DNA from: an uncultured Clostridia bacterium | GTDB taxonomy: Bacteria; Bacillota; Clostridia; Lachnospirales; Anaerotignaceae | Assembly: GCA_902477755.1 (NCBI GenBank) | Contig: CABSIK010000004.1 | Span: forward strand, 193,238 to 257,237 | Length of the DNA stretch: 64,000 bases | Direction: 5' to 3' | Shown here: one piece after another, positions 7,745 through 15,816 of the stretch | Layout: every line of letters begins with the position of its first letter | Position numbering within the stretch: the stretch's first letter is position 1 | Notes under the pieces: model-generated | Databases searched by the model: none | Seen by the model: the letters and a program-made list of their open reading frames with translations, nothing else | Told to the model about the DNA's origin: nothing | Translations under genes and position numbers: made by a program

Positions 7745-8258
7745 ACGCCAATTGCTTTTCTTCTGCAAAACGCTGTTGCACTTCTGTGCGGATTTCTCCC
7801 AGCTCTTTGCCAAGAGCCGCCGCCAGTTCCCCATAAAGAAGGGATTCCGCCTGTTTCAGATACCGCTGTTCTGTTTGAGAAATGTGTTTTCCCATACGGG
7901 CATTTTCTTCGATTTTTCGGTAGAGAGATTTCATTAATTGTAAATACTGCATACAATCGTGGGTGTTCAGCATCTCACCATAGTGATTGGCAGTTTCTTT
8001 GTGGTCTCGACTGCGGAAAGGCTCTGCCGAAATGATGCTGATGCTGTCCAGATAGCTTTTTGCCTCAGCGGCAGAAATAACGGGACGCATGAATGCCCGA
8101 GTGGAAACGGAAACGTGGATGGTTTCGGAAAAGGGAGAAAAAAGCGGAATCAGGGTGTAGTATAGGCGGTCATCCTTTTGCTGGGGAAGGGGCGCAACGT
8201 CCGCCACACGGCATACGCCTGTATTGCCATAAAAAACCAACTGATCTTTTCGATACAT
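7743..8258 (-). CDS. CarD family transcriptional regulator
   Basis: A 171-residue protein with an N-terminal CarD/TRCF RNA-polymerase-interaction domain: LVFYGNTGVCRVADV matches the small beta-barrel that binds the beta subunit of RNA polymerase. The C-terminal two thirds are helical, as in CarD DNA-binding domains, with a typical YLxLMKSLYRK segment. CarD-type proteins stabilise open promoter complexes at rRNA and stress genes. The ribosome site AAAGGAG precedes the ATG. It is monocistronic and converges on tRNA-Leu copy 3. Confidence 0.82.
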   Translation of the reverse strand: MYRKDQLVFYGNTGVCRVADVAPLPQQKDDRLYYTLIPLFSPFSETIHVSVSTRAFMRPVISAAEAKSYLDSISIISAEPFRSRDHKETANHYGEMLNTHDCMQYLQLMKSLYRKIEENARMGKHISQTEQRYLKQAESLLYGELAAALGKELGEIRTEVQQRFAEEKQLA

Positions 8259-8465
8259 GAAAACACTCCTTTCGCTTTTCCTGTGCTGTTTTTAGGATTT
8301 CCCAGAAAAACCCTTCGTATTCAGTGTATCACTGTTTTTTGCCCAAAATCAAAGGAGAAATGGGGTAAAATCGCATTTTTGTGAAGGATGCGCAGGGGAT
8401 GAAAAGGAGGTTTTGTGCAGAAGTTCTAGGGGTTGTTGGTGAATATTTCGGAAAAAAGATATAAA

Positions 8466-8497
8466 AAAATCCCCTTCCAGAAAAGAAAGGGGATTTT
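8466..8497 (-). terminator. Terminator of the HIT gene
   Basis: AAAATCCCCTT (8466-8476) pairs with AAGGGGATTTT (8487-8497). On the minus strand the stem is followed by seven T residues. The rest of 8259-8458 is the CarD-like gene's upstream region, and nothing else was recognised there. Confidence 0.82.
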
Positions 8498-8509
8498 GTG
8501 TCTTGTAAA

Positions 8510-8920
8510 TTACAGGCTCATTTCCAGTTTTTTGCGCATATCTTCGATCTGTTCGTCTGTCAGATCCATAGGTTTGTATGCAATGGTGATGCCATCGTTT
8601 TCATAACGAGGGATCAGGTGCAGGTGGAAATGGAATACGGTCTGACCGGCAACGGTGCCGTTGTTCTGCATGACGTTCATGTGGTCAAAGCCCAGTTTTG
8701 CTTTCATTTCTCTGGCGATGATGGCAGCCAGACGGAACAGTCTGCCGGCTTTGTCCGGATCGATTTCAAAGATGTTTGCAACGTGTTCCTTCACCAGAAT
8801 CAGCACATGGCCTTCGTTGGCAGGAAAACGATCCAGAATTACCTTAAATTCATCGTTTTCATATATAGTGGCGGAGCCGAATTCCCCCGACACGATTTTA
8901 CAAAAAATACAGTCGCTCAT
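8510..8920 (-). CDS. HIT family nucleotide hydrolase (Hint type)
   Basis: A 136-residue histidine-triad protein. The catalytic motif is HFHLHLIP with H97, H99 and H101; the last two flank the active-site nucleophile as in Hint purine nucleoside phosphoramidases. The N-terminal CxxC (C4, C7), seen in many bacterial HIT proteins, probably binds zinc. Length and the DRFPANEGHVLI segment fit the Hint branch. The gene has its own terminator and probably its own promoter (extended -10 TGCTATACT on the minus strand at about 8954-8962). Confidence 0.92.
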   Translation of the reverse strand: MSDCIFCKIVSGEFGSATIYENDEFKVILDRFPANEGHVLILVKEHVANIFEIDPDKAGRLFRLAAIIAREMKAKLGFDHMNVMQNNGTVAGQTVFHFHLHLIPRYENDGITIAYKPMDLTDEQIEDMRKKLEMSL

Positions 8921-8992
8921 AAGTATTCATCCTTTCGTATATGATTTGCTATCAGTATAGCACGAAAGGAAGGAGATTGCACAGATTTTTGT

Positions 8993-9502
8993 TCAAAAAT
9001 ATTTGCTGAACAGATAAGTCAGTGCGTTGGCGTGGCTCTGCTTATCTGTGAGAATCTCAAAAAACAGGTCACGGAGGGCGCCATCGGGCACTGCCAGAAA
9101 GAAATTCCGGTAAAAATCTGCCGCATCCAGTTCCTGCATGAGGGTTTCCTCCAGATAAGTTTTGGGGTCGATGACTTCCAGTGTGGAAGGGGTCTGGCTT
9201 TCGTCTGGGGTTTCCGGTGTTTCTCCTGTAATGAGGAACAGGGCTTCCCGTAGGTTTTTCAGATGTTTTTTCTCGTCCAGATACATGGATTTGAGCATAT
9301 CGGCAGAAGGGGAAAGAGCAGGCGCTTCTGTCAGCAAGCGGCGGTAGCGATTGGCAAGCTGGGCTGTTTCCTCTGCGGCAACTTTCAGCAGAGCCAGCAG
9401 ACGGTCGTCCTCTGCCAGCTCCGCAATGGCAGGGTCTTTGGCTTCCCGTGCCGTCAGGCTTTGCCGTTGGAAATAATGGGTATTGCGATTATATGGGTAC
9501 AT
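8993..9502 (-). CDS. Ferritin-like domain protein
   Basis: A 169-residue helical protein with the spacing of a ferritin/rubrerythrin-like four-helix bundle. Candidate iron ligands lie in ExxAQLANRYR (helix 1), DEKKHLKNL (helix 2), ELDAADFYR (helix 3) and DKQSHANAL (helix 4), i.e. paired E/DxxH motifs. It lacks the rubredoxin domain of true rubrerythrin. A Pro/Thr-rich loop (about 94-108) separates the two helix pairs. Likely role is iron or peroxide handling or manganese-catalase-like chemistry in an anaerobe. AAAGGAG precedes the start; it diverges from murG. Confidence 0.72.
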   Translation of the reverse strand: MYPYNRNTHYFQRQSLTAREAKDPAIAELAEDDRLLALLKVAAEETAQLANRYRRLLTEAPALSPSADMLKSMYLDEKKHLKNLREALFLITGETPETPDESQTPSTLEVIDPKTYLEETLMQELDAADFYRNFFLAVPDGALRDLFFEILTDKQSHANALTYLFSKYF

Positions 9503-9670
9503 GTTCGTCAGTCTCCTTTGCTTTTTTCTATCATATCTATGCAGGAAAAAGGTGGGACTTGCATAAAATCGCCTTTTTTTCAGAAAAAATAGAAATCTTC
9601 TGGCAGTTGCCCATTTTTTCTGTTATGATAGGAAACGGTGAAAAATAGTATATTACAGGGGTGAATCTCT

Positions 9671-10729
9671 ATGAAACGAATCGTATTGACAGGCGGCGGC
9701 ACAGCTGGCCATGTGACGCCCAATCTGGCAATCCTGCCTTTGCTGCGGCAGGAAGGCTGGGAAGTTTTGTATATCGGCTCCGAAAACGGCATTGAAAAGA
9801 AACTCATTGAGGCGGAAGGCGTGCCTTATTACAGCATCCCTACGGGAAAACTGCGCCGTTATCTGTCCAGACAGAACATTACCGATATGTTCCGTGTGGT
9901 GAAAGGCGTCAGCGAAGCCACCAAACTGCTGAAAAAGCTGAAACCCGATTTGGTATTCTCCAAAGGGGGCTTTGTGGCAGTGCCTGTGGTATTGGGGGCA
10001 AAGAAAAACAAGATTCCTGTTATCATCCACGAATCTGATATTACACCAGGTCTGGCAAACAAAATTGCCATGCCTTTTGCAAAAACTGTCTGTACCACAT
10101 TCCCGGAAACACTGAAATACGTTCCTAAGGAAAAGGGCATCCACACAGGCACGCCTATCCGTGGGGAACTGTTTACAGGTGACAGACAGAAAGGTCTGGA
10201 AATCTGCGGTTTTGACGGCACAAAGCCTGTGCTGCTTCAGATGGGCGGTTCTCTGGGGGCAGTGAAGCTCAACGATGCTCTCCGGGAAAGCCTGCCTTCT
10301 TTGCTGAAGGATTTTGACATCATCCATCTTTGCGGTAAGGGTCATAAGGAAGAAAGTCTGGAAGGCACAAAGGGATACCGTCAGTTTGAGTATGTCACCG
10401 ATGAGCTGGCAGACCTGTTCGCTGCAACAGATGTCATCATTGCCCGTGCAGGCAGCAACTCCATTTCCGAGTTTTTGGCGCTGAAAAAGCCCCATTTGCT
10501 GATTCCTCTTTCCGCAAAGGCAAGCCGCGGCGACCAGATTTTGAACGCCGCATCCTACGAAAAGCAGGGCTTTGCCATGGTGCTGCCGGAAGAAGAACTG
10601 ACAGCCACAACTATGGAAGCAAAAGTGCGTGAACTTTACGCAAATCGGGAAACCTATATTGCAGCCATGGAAAAGAGCACACAGAATAACGGCGTGGAAG
10701 CGGTCATGTCCTTGATTCGCCAATTTTAA
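9671..10729 (+). CDS. murG: UDP-GlcNAc:lipid I N-acetylglucosaminyltransferase MurG
   Basis: A 352-residue GT-B glycosyltransferase that adds GlcNAc to undecaprenyl-PP-MurNAc-pentapeptide to make lipid II on the inner membrane face. The N-terminal G-loop TGGGTAGHVTPN (7-18), FSKGGFVAVP, the second G-loop GGSLGA and the UDP-GlcNAc contact region ARAGSNSISEF are all intact. The ribosome site is GGGGTGA, and a TATGAT at 9624-9629 may be the -10 box. It stands alone rather than in the usual mur/fts (dcw) cluster. Confidence 0.96.
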   Translation: MKRIVLTGGGTAGHVTPNLAILPLLRQEGWEVLYIGSENGIEKKLIEAEGVPYYSIPTGKLRRYLSRQNITDMFRVVKGVSEATKLLKKLKPDLVFSKGGFVAVPVVLGAKKNKIPVIIHESDITPGLANKIAMPFAKTVCTTFPETLKYVPKEKGIHTGTPIRGELFTGDRQKGLEICGFDGTKPVLLQMGGSLGAVKLNDALRESLPSLLKDFDIIHLCGKGHKEESLEGTKGYRQFEYVTDELADLFAATDVIIARAGSNSISEFLALKKPHLLIPLSAKASRGDQILNAASYEKQGFAMVLPEEELTATTMEAKVRELYANRETYIAAMEKSTQNNGVEAVMSLIRQF

Positions 10730-10750
10730 TAAACATTTAAGAAAAACAAA

Positions 10751-10780
10751 TTGACACAGACTTTTTGCGTGTAATACAAT
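10751..10780 (+). promoter_or_regulatory. Sigma-A promoter of the cyclophilin lipoprotein operon
   Basis: TTGACA (10751-10756), 18-nt spacer, TACAAT (10775-10780). Confidence 0.8.
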
Positions 10781-10827
10781 ATTTCTCATGTATGAGATGA
10801 AAAAAAGCAGGCAGGAGGAAAACAAGG

Positions 10828-11607
10828 ATGAAAAAATATATCAGTTTGATTCTGGCAGGACTTCTGATGTTCACAGCAGCAGGCTGCGGCAGTGACACAA
10901 AGGCAGAAACCGATACAGAATCTACCGGAGAATATGTGAATCTGCAGGCGCAGATGCCCGAAGAAGGCGAAGAAATCGCTGTCATCGACACTTCCAAAGG
11001 CGTGGTGAAAATGCGTTTCTTCCCCGAAGAAGCACCGAAGGCAGTGGAAAACTTCAAAACCCTGGCAAAGGACGGCTACTATGACGGATTGACATTCCAT
11101 CGTGTCATTGAGGATTTCATGATTCAGACTGGCGACCCTACAGGCACAGGCACTGGCGGCGAAAGCTGCTGGGGAGAAGATTTCGAGGATGAAGTTTCCC
11201 CCAACCTGCATTTTTATAACGGTGCTGTTGCTATGGCAAACAGAGGCCCCAACACCAACGGCAGCCAGTTCTTCATTGTGCAGGCAAAGACTGTGACAGA
11301 AGATTATCTGAAAGCTCTGGAAGAAGCCCGTGACAACAATGAAGAAGAAATGGGCGTGACCATCGGCGATGAATTTTATACACTCAGCCAGCTTTATCCC
11401 GAAAGTGTTATGGAATACTACCGGGAACATGGCGGCGCAGTGCATCTGGAATATGTTTACGGCAGCCCCTATACGATTTTTGGTCAGGTCATTGAAGGAA
11501 TGGATGTAGTGGATGCCATTGCTGCTGTGGAAGTGGATGAAAGTGCCAAGCCACTGGAAGATGTGATCATCAACAGCATCACCTTTGAACCTTACACAGC
11601 GCAGTAA
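10828..11607 (+). CDS. Cyclophilin-type peptidyl-prolyl isomerase lipoprotein
   Basis: A 259-residue lipoprotein with a signal peptide and lipobox (TAAGC, Cys20). The mature part is a cyclophilin: FHRVIEDFMIQTGD, MANRGPNTNGSQFFI and YTIFGQVIEGMDVVD carry the active-site Arg, Phe, Met and Gln positions. An insertion of roughly 65 residues lies between the FFIVQA strand and the C-terminal core; it is acidic and probably covers an exported-substrate groove. Expected role is folding of secreted proteins at the outer membrane face. A second lipoprotein follows 27 nt downstream, so the two are probably co-transcribed. Confidence 0.9.
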   Translation: MKKYISLILAGLLMFTAAGCGSDTKAETDTESTGEYVNLQAQMPEEGEEIAVIDTSKGVVKMRFFPEEAPKAVENFKTLAKDGYYDGLTFHRVIEDFMIQTGDPTGTGTGGESCWGEDFEDEVSPNLHFYNGAVAMANRGPNTNGSQFFIVQAKTVTEDYLKALEEARDNNEEEMGVTIGDEFYTLSQLYPESVMEYYREHGGAVHLEYVYGSPYTIFGQVIEGMDVVDAIAAVEVDESAKPLEDVIINSITFEPYTAQ

Positions 11608-11634
11608 AGAAAGATAGAAATGAGGATTTGGAAT

Positions 11635-12126
11635 ATGAGAAAGAAACTGGTTTTGGTATTGACATTGATGTGTGCCCTTGCGGCTTTTGCAGGCTGTGGG
11701 AAAGAAGAAGTTCCCCAGCAGGAAGTTTCCTATAACATGACTTTCATCAATGAAACAGGGGAAGGCGCATCTGCTCTGAAGATCCGCCCTACAGAAGAAG
11801 ATGACTGGACAGATAACATGCTGAAGGAATCTGAATGGAAAAACGGTTTTTCCGTGCCTGTTACACTGAACGGTATGGTGCCTGTGGTGGAAAACGGCTG
11901 GCAGGTACAGATGACATTCACAGACGGCACAGAGCAGGTTTGGGAAAATGTTGTGCTGGAAGATGGTGATACCATCACATTCACACTGGAAAATGGTACT
12001 CCTGCCGTAACACACATGCCTGCGGAAGATTTGACAAGTGACACAGAAGATGTACTGGATGACAGCGATGTGCAGAACCAGTTGGATGACGAAGCGCTGC
12101 AGGAAGATACCCTGACAGAAGAATAA
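11635..12126 (+). CDS. Lipoprotein of unknown function
   Basis: A 163-residue lipoprotein. ATG 11635 is chosen over 11620 because GAGGAT lies nine nt before it and the signal peptide then starts MRKK. The lipobox is AFAGC (Cys21). The mature domain is one small beta-sandwich (about 35-125) with a NETG-type N-terminus and tryptophans DDW, EWKNGF, NGWQVQ and EQVWENV. The C-terminal ~30 residues are an acidic Asp/Glu/Thr tail. I do not recognise a named family. It probably shares the upstream promoter with the cyclophilin lipoprotein. Confidence 0.68.
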   Translation: MRKKLVLVLTLMCALAAFAGCGKEEVPQQEVSYNMTFINETGEGASALKIRPTEEDDWTDNMLKESEWKNGFSVPVTLNGMVPVVENGWQVQMTFTDGTEQVWENVVLEDGDTITFTLENGTPAVTHMPAEDLTSDTEDVLDDSDVQNQLDDEALQEDTLTEE

Positions 12127-12136
12127 GAAAAAAATA

Positions 12137-12409
12137 GAGAGGATATGGCGAAAGTCAGTTCTATCTCAGACTAAAGAAAAACTAAGTTTTACACTTTTTC
12201 AAGAACGCGGAAGGGTTTGGGGAACGAAGAGTTCCCCAAATGGAATCCGCAGTCGGAATTCACTTCTGACGAGGAAAAGCCGGAGTTTCAAGGCATTTAG
12301 CTGATGGAACTTCGGCTTTATACTTCTGTCTACTCGTCAAAGGCTTGAATGAAATGAGCCTTTGACGACACCCTGAGAGAGGATTTGACGAAAGTCAGTC
12401 CTCTCTTTT
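12137..12409 (+). ncRNA. Highly structured gene-free element, candidate ncRNA or cis-regulatory RNA
   Basis: About 270 nt with no credible ORF and a dense set of stems. Stem A: 12216-12225 with 12231-12240 (10 bp, GAAGA loop), closed by GCGGA/TCCGC (12207-12211/12246-12250). Stem B: 12276-12287 with 12308-12319 (12 bp, one wobble). Stem C: 12334-12345 with 12357-12368 (12 bp, perfect). A TGACGAG at 12267-12273 can pair with CTCGTCA at 12333-12339, which competes with stem C. The element is bracketed by two similar hairpins, 12137-12167 and 12375-12406; the second is followed by a T tract and looks like a terminator. No promoter was found inside, so it may be the 3' tail of the lipoprotein mRNA or an independent RNA. 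It matches no RNA class I know. Confidence 0.45.
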
Positions 12410-12552
12410 GTTTTGTAAGAAAGAATTAAGAGAAACCCTCGGTGTTTTCTAAGATTTATGGGTTAAGATAATGATGGAGTGTATGGTAGCTTTTGAAAAA
12501 CAAAATTTCGCCATACAGGGAAACTGGCGAATGATTTAAGGAGGCAACCTTC

Positions 12553-12963
12553 ATGAAAACAAAAAAAGAAAACATACTGGTGCTGGTAGCGGCAGGGAAA
12601 GAATCCAAGCGGTTCATGGAACTGGCGAAAGATGCCGCAAAGGCAGGCAACGGGGATTTATACATCTTGCATGTGACGCAGGGCGAAAATATATTGGAAA
12701 GCGGAGAAATGTACGAAATGCAGCGGCTGGCGGATTATGGATGCCGGCTGGGCGGACAGGTCTGCCTGTGCTGTGAGCAGGACGTGGCAGCATATATCAG
12801 CCGCTTTGCCAGAGAAAAAGATATCACAGGGGTTCTGTTGGAGCCGCCGGTGAAAAAAGAGAGAAAATCCATCTGGAAAGAATTGTTGGAGCGGATTGCG
12901 GCGCTTCTGCCGCCGGGCACCTGCCTTCTTTCAGAAAGAGAGTTGACTGCTGCGGCAGTGTGA
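12553..12963 (+). CDS. Universal-stress-protein-like (Usp/KdpD type) protein
   Basis: A 136-residue Rossmann-like protein with ENILVLVAAGKESKRFMELAKDAA at the start, then strand LYILHVTQG, resembling Usp domains and the Usp module of KdpD. A Cys-rich middle (GCRLGGQVCLCCEQD) is unusual for the family. The usual nucleotide-binding GxxGxS at the C-terminus is not visible, so it would belong to the non-ATP-binding branch. The ribosome site AAGGAGG lies 8 nt before the ATG. It is monocistronic and ends in a good terminator. Confidence 0.6.
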   Translation: MKTKKENILVLVAAGKESKRFMELAKDAAKAGNGDLYILHVTQGENILESGEMYEMQRLADYGCRLGGQVCLCCEQDVAAYISRFAREKDITGVLLEPPVKKERKSIWKELLERIAALLPPGTCLLSERELTAAAV

Positions 12964-12971
12964 CCAAAAAT

Positions 12972-13003
12972 GCACAGGATGCCTAAGGCACCTGTGTTTT
13001 TTT
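12972..13003 (+). terminator. Rho-independent terminator
   Basis: CACAGG-A-TGCC pairs with GGCA-CCTGTG around TAA, followed by a T7 run. Confidence 0.85.
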
Positions 13004-13045
13004 ACGGATTTTTGGGAGCCAGAGAGGCAGAATTGCTATTTTTTG

Positions 13046-13074
13046 TTGCAAATCGGGCAAAATTATATTATGAT
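13046..13074 (+). promoter_or_regulatory. Sigma-A promoter of the SEC-C/sua5/rpiB/upp operon
   Basis: TTGCAA (13046-13051), 17-nt spacer, TATGAT (13069-13074). Confidence 0.75.
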
Positions 13075-13133
13075 TGCAAAGAGCAAGTTTTTTGCAAAAA
13101 GAATGGATGATAAAGTTAAAGGAGAGAAATGAT

Positions 13134-13634
13134 ATGAGTTTGTATGAAAGCTGGATGGAAAAAGCATTTTCCAAAGAAGGCAGAAGTGTGGATGCGATTT
13201 GGGATGAATACCTGCCCAAGGAACAGCACATCTATGAATATATTCTGGCAAATAAACTGACAAAGCTGGAAGGCACAGTAAAAGAACTGGCAGAACGCTT
13301 CTCCATGACCGCAGAAGAAATCGTGGCTTTCGTGGACGGCATCAACGATGTATTGCCTACACCTTATGAAATGGCAACACTGGAAGAAGATACAGCCGTT
13401 GTACTGGACATCGACTTTGAACGTCTGTTCAAGAAAATGGTGGAATACCATGCAGAACACCTGTATCAGCTGCCTCAGTGGGATGGCATCTTTGACGCAG
13501 ACACAAGAAAACGTCTGACACTGGAACAGAAACGCTCCAGAACCATCGTCAAAGGCGAAAAAATCGGACGCAATGACCCTTGCCCTTGCGGCAGCGGCAA
13601 AAAATACAAAAAATGCTGCGGAGCGAACCTGTAA
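13134..13634 (+). CDS. SEC-C metal-binding motif protein
   Basis: A 166-residue protein starting at ATG 13134 behind GGAGAG; the open frame upstream of this has no ribosome site. Residues 1-140 are helical and acidic. The C-terminus is a SEC-C zinc motif, GRNDPCPCGSGKKYKKCCG, as at the end of SecA. Proteins of this type are widespread in Clostridia without a defined role; the zinc motif may mediate ribosome or SecB-like contact. It leads the operon: sua5 follows after 4 nt. Confidence 0.8.
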   Translation: MSLYESWMEKAFSKEGRSVDAIWDEYLPKEQHIYEYILANKLTKLEGTVKELAERFSMTAEEIVAFVDGINDVLPTPYEMATLEEDTAVVLDIDFERLFKKMVEYHAEHLYQLPQWDGIFDADTRKRLTLEQKRSRTIVKGEKIGRNDPCPCGSGKKYKKCCGANL

Positions 13635-13638
13635 GATT

Positions 13639-14700
13639 ATGAAAACCATTTTGCGCAAGGTTGACCCCCTGCAGCCCGATGCAGACATCATCGCCGAAGG
13701 TGCCGAGATTCTCAAAAGAGGCGGTTTGGTTGCTTTCCCTACAGAAACCGTTTACGGCTTAGGGGGCAACGGTCTGGACGGTGAAGCCTGCAAAGGCATT
13801 TATCTGGCAAAAGGTCGTCCTTCCGATAATCCTTTGATACTGCATATCTCCCAAATCAGTGAATTGCGTCCTATTGTGCGGGAGATTCCTGCGGCGGCGC
13901 AGAAACTTATGGATGCTTTCTGGCCGGGACCATTGACCATGATATTCCCAAAAACGGATATTGTGCCTGATTCCGTCACTGGCGGACTGGATACGGTAGC
14001 AGTGCGGTTTCCCTCACATCCTGTTGCCATGGCGCTGATTCGTGCGGCAGGTCTGCCCATTGCGGCGCCCAGTGCCAACGCATCCGGCAAGCCCAGCCCC
14101 ACAAGGGCATCCCATGTGGCTTTTGATCTGGATGGGAAGATTGACATGATTTTGGACGGCGGCGCGGCAGAGTGGGGACTGGAATCCACCATTGTGGATG
14201 TTTCTGTGACACCCCCTATGATCCTGCGGCCCGGTGCCATCACGAAGGAAATGATGGAGCCTTTTGTGGGCGAAGTGACCGTAGACCCTGCCATTTTGCA
14301 GAAACCACAGGAAGGACTGCGTCCAAAAGCCCCCGGCATGAAGTACACCCATTATTCCCCCAGAGCGGAAGTGTATCTGGTGCGCGGAGAAGGTGTGCAG
14401 GAGAAAATCAATGCCCTGACAGCACAGGAAAAAGCCGCAGGGAAAAAAGTGGGCGTACTTGCTACAGAGGAATCCAAAGACGGCTATGATGCGGATATTG
14501 TCCTGTCTGTAGGCAGTCGGGAAAATCTGGAGGAAGTAGGCGCCAACCTGTTCAAAGTATTGCGCAAATTCGATTTCTTGGAAGCAGATACGGTATACGC
14601 GGAAGTATTCCCTCTGGAAGGGGAAGGGCTGGCCATCATGAACCGGCTCCAGAAGTCTGCCGGATACCGTTTCATTGAAGCGAAAGGAGAAGAAAAATGA
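13639..14700 (+). CDS. sua5: L-threonylcarbamoyladenylate synthase (Sua5/YwlC type)
   Basis: A 353-residue enzyme that makes threonylcarbamoyl-AMP from threonine, bicarbonate and ATP for t6A37 in ANN-reading tRNAs. ATG 13639 is chosen because it sits 4 nt after the SEC-C gene stop. Residues ~15-205 are the YrdC domain (FPTETVYGLGG, KGRPSDNPL, PSANASGKPSPT), and residues ~240-350 are the extra Sua5 domain, so this is the long form rather than TsaC. The linker APGMKYTHYSP is a Sua5 hallmark. It overlaps rpiB by ATGA. The order sua5-rpiB-upp mirrors the ywlC-ywlF-upp region of Bacillus. Confidence 0.94.
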   Translation: MKTILRKVDPLQPDADIIAEGAEILKRGGLVAFPTETVYGLGGNGLDGEACKGIYLAKGRPSDNPLILHISQISELRPIVREIPAAAQKLMDAFWPGPLTMIFPKTDIVPDSVTGGLDTVAVRFPSHPVAMALIRAAGLPIAAPSANASGKPSPTRASHVAFDLDGKIDMILDGGAAEWGLESTIVDVSVTPPMILRPGAITKEMMEPFVGEVTVDPAILQKPQEGLRPKAPGMKYTHYSPRAEVYLVRGEGVQEKINALTAQEKAAGKKVGVLATEESKDGYDADIVLSVGSRENLEEVGANLFKVLRKFDFLEADTVYAEVFPLEGEGLAIMNRLQKSAGYRFIEAKGEEK

Positions 14701-15125
14701 TAGCACTTGGCTGCGACCACGGCGGTTTCCCTCTGATGAAGGAAGTTATCGCTTATTTAGACGCAAACAACATTCCTTATAAAAATTACGGTACATTCTC
14801 CGAAGAATCTGTGGATTATCCCGTATATGGCAAACTGGTTGCCCATGCTGTAGCAGACGGTGAATGCGAAAAAGGCATCCTCATCTGCGGCACAGGCATC
14901 GGTATCTCTATTGTGGCAAACAAAGTCAAAGGCATCCGCGCGGCACTGTGCGGCGATGTGTTCTCCGCAAAAGCAACCAGAGAACATAACGATGCCAATA
15001 TTCTGGCTATGGGCGCTCGTGTGACAGGCCCCGGTCTGGCGCTGGAGATCGTAAAAGCATTCTTGGAAACACCTTTTTCCAATGATGAACGCCATATCAG
15101 AAGAATCAAACAGATCGAAGATTGA
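14697..15125 (+). CDS. rpiB: Ribose-5-phosphate isomerase B
   Basis: A 142-residue enzyme interconverting ribose-5-phosphate and ribulose-5-phosphate. CDHGG (D7, H8) at the N-terminus and the anion-hole/catalytic loop CGTGIG with C64 are conserved, as are REHNDANILAMGARV and the C-terminal basic tail DERHIRRI. Length is typical. It is coupled to sua5 by ATGA and followed by upp after 14 nt, placing pentose phosphate and PRPP-linked salvage together. Confidence 0.96.
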   Translation: MIALGCDHGGFPLMKEVIAYLDANNIPYKNYGTFSEESVDYPVYGKLVAHAVADGECEKGILICGTGIGISIVANKVKGIRAALCGDVFSAKATREHNDANILAMGARVTGPGLALEIVKAFLETPFSNDERHIRRIKQIED

Positions 15126-15139
15126 GAAAGGGGAAATCC

Positions 15140-15766
15140 ATGAGTAAATTATTCGTATCGGAACATCCGCTGATCCAGAGCAAAATGGCAATGCTGCGTG
15201 ACGCAGAAACCGGCTCCAAGGAATTTCGTGAGATCATCGGCGAAGTAGCCATGCTCCTTTCCTATGAAGCTACCAGAGATTTGCCCTTGAAAGAAATTCA
15301 GGTGCAGACACCAGTGGATGTGGCTATGTGCCGCACCATCGATACCAAACTTGCCATTGTGCCTATTCTCCGTGCAGGTATCGGCATGACAGAAGGTCTG
15401 CTGCGCCTTATGCCTACAGCAAAGATCGGGCATATCGGTCTGTATCGTGACCCCAATACATTGCTGCCTGTGGAATATTACTGCAAACTGCCTGCCGATG
15501 TGGAAGAAAGAACGGTTTTTCTGACAGATCCCATGCTGGCAACAGGCGGTACAGCGGAAGCTGCCATTGGATTTTTGAAGGATAAAGGCGTAAAGAAAAT
15601 CATTTTCCTGTGTATTCTGGCTGCGCCGGAAGGTGTGAAAAAGATACAGGAAGCCCATCCTGATGTGGATATTTACGCGGCGGCTTATGATACATGTCTC
15701 AATGACCATGGCTATATTGTGCCGGGTCTGGGGGACGCCGGTGACCGTATTTTCGGTACGAAATAA
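15140..15766 (+). CDS. upp: Uracil phosphoribosyltransferase
   Basis: A 208-residue enzyme converting uracil and PRPP to UMP. Start ATG 15140 follows AAAGGGG. The PRPP loop DPMLATGGTA, the flexible Arg region ILRAGIGM and the uracil-binding C-terminus YIVPGLGDAGDR are all present. It ends the sua5-rpiB-upp run; tagO begins 50 nt downstream with its own ribosome site. Confidence 0.97.
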   Translation: MSKLFVSEHPLIQSKMAMLRDAETGSKEFREIIGEVAMLLSYEATRDLPLKEIQVQTPVDVAMCRTIDTKLAIVPILRAGIGMTEGLLRLMPTAKIGHIGLYRDPNTLLPVEYYCKLPADVEERTVFLTDPMLATGGTAEAAIGFLKDKGVKKIIFLCILAAPEGVKKIQEAHPDVDIYAAAYDTCLNDHGYIVPGLGDAGDRIFGTK

Positions 15767-15816
15767 ACTGGGTTCCTTTTTTTGGCGTTTGCCGAAAGGG
15801 TTAGGAGTGAATTTTT

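Noticed and set aside
7626..7937. Plus-strand frame starting inside tRNA-Leu copy 3
   Set aside because: Begins in a tRNA and crosses a terminator and an antisense gene.
12262..12280. Hammerhead-ribozyme-like CTGACGAG
   Set aside because: No stem II between it and a GAAA core and no cleavage triplet in place.
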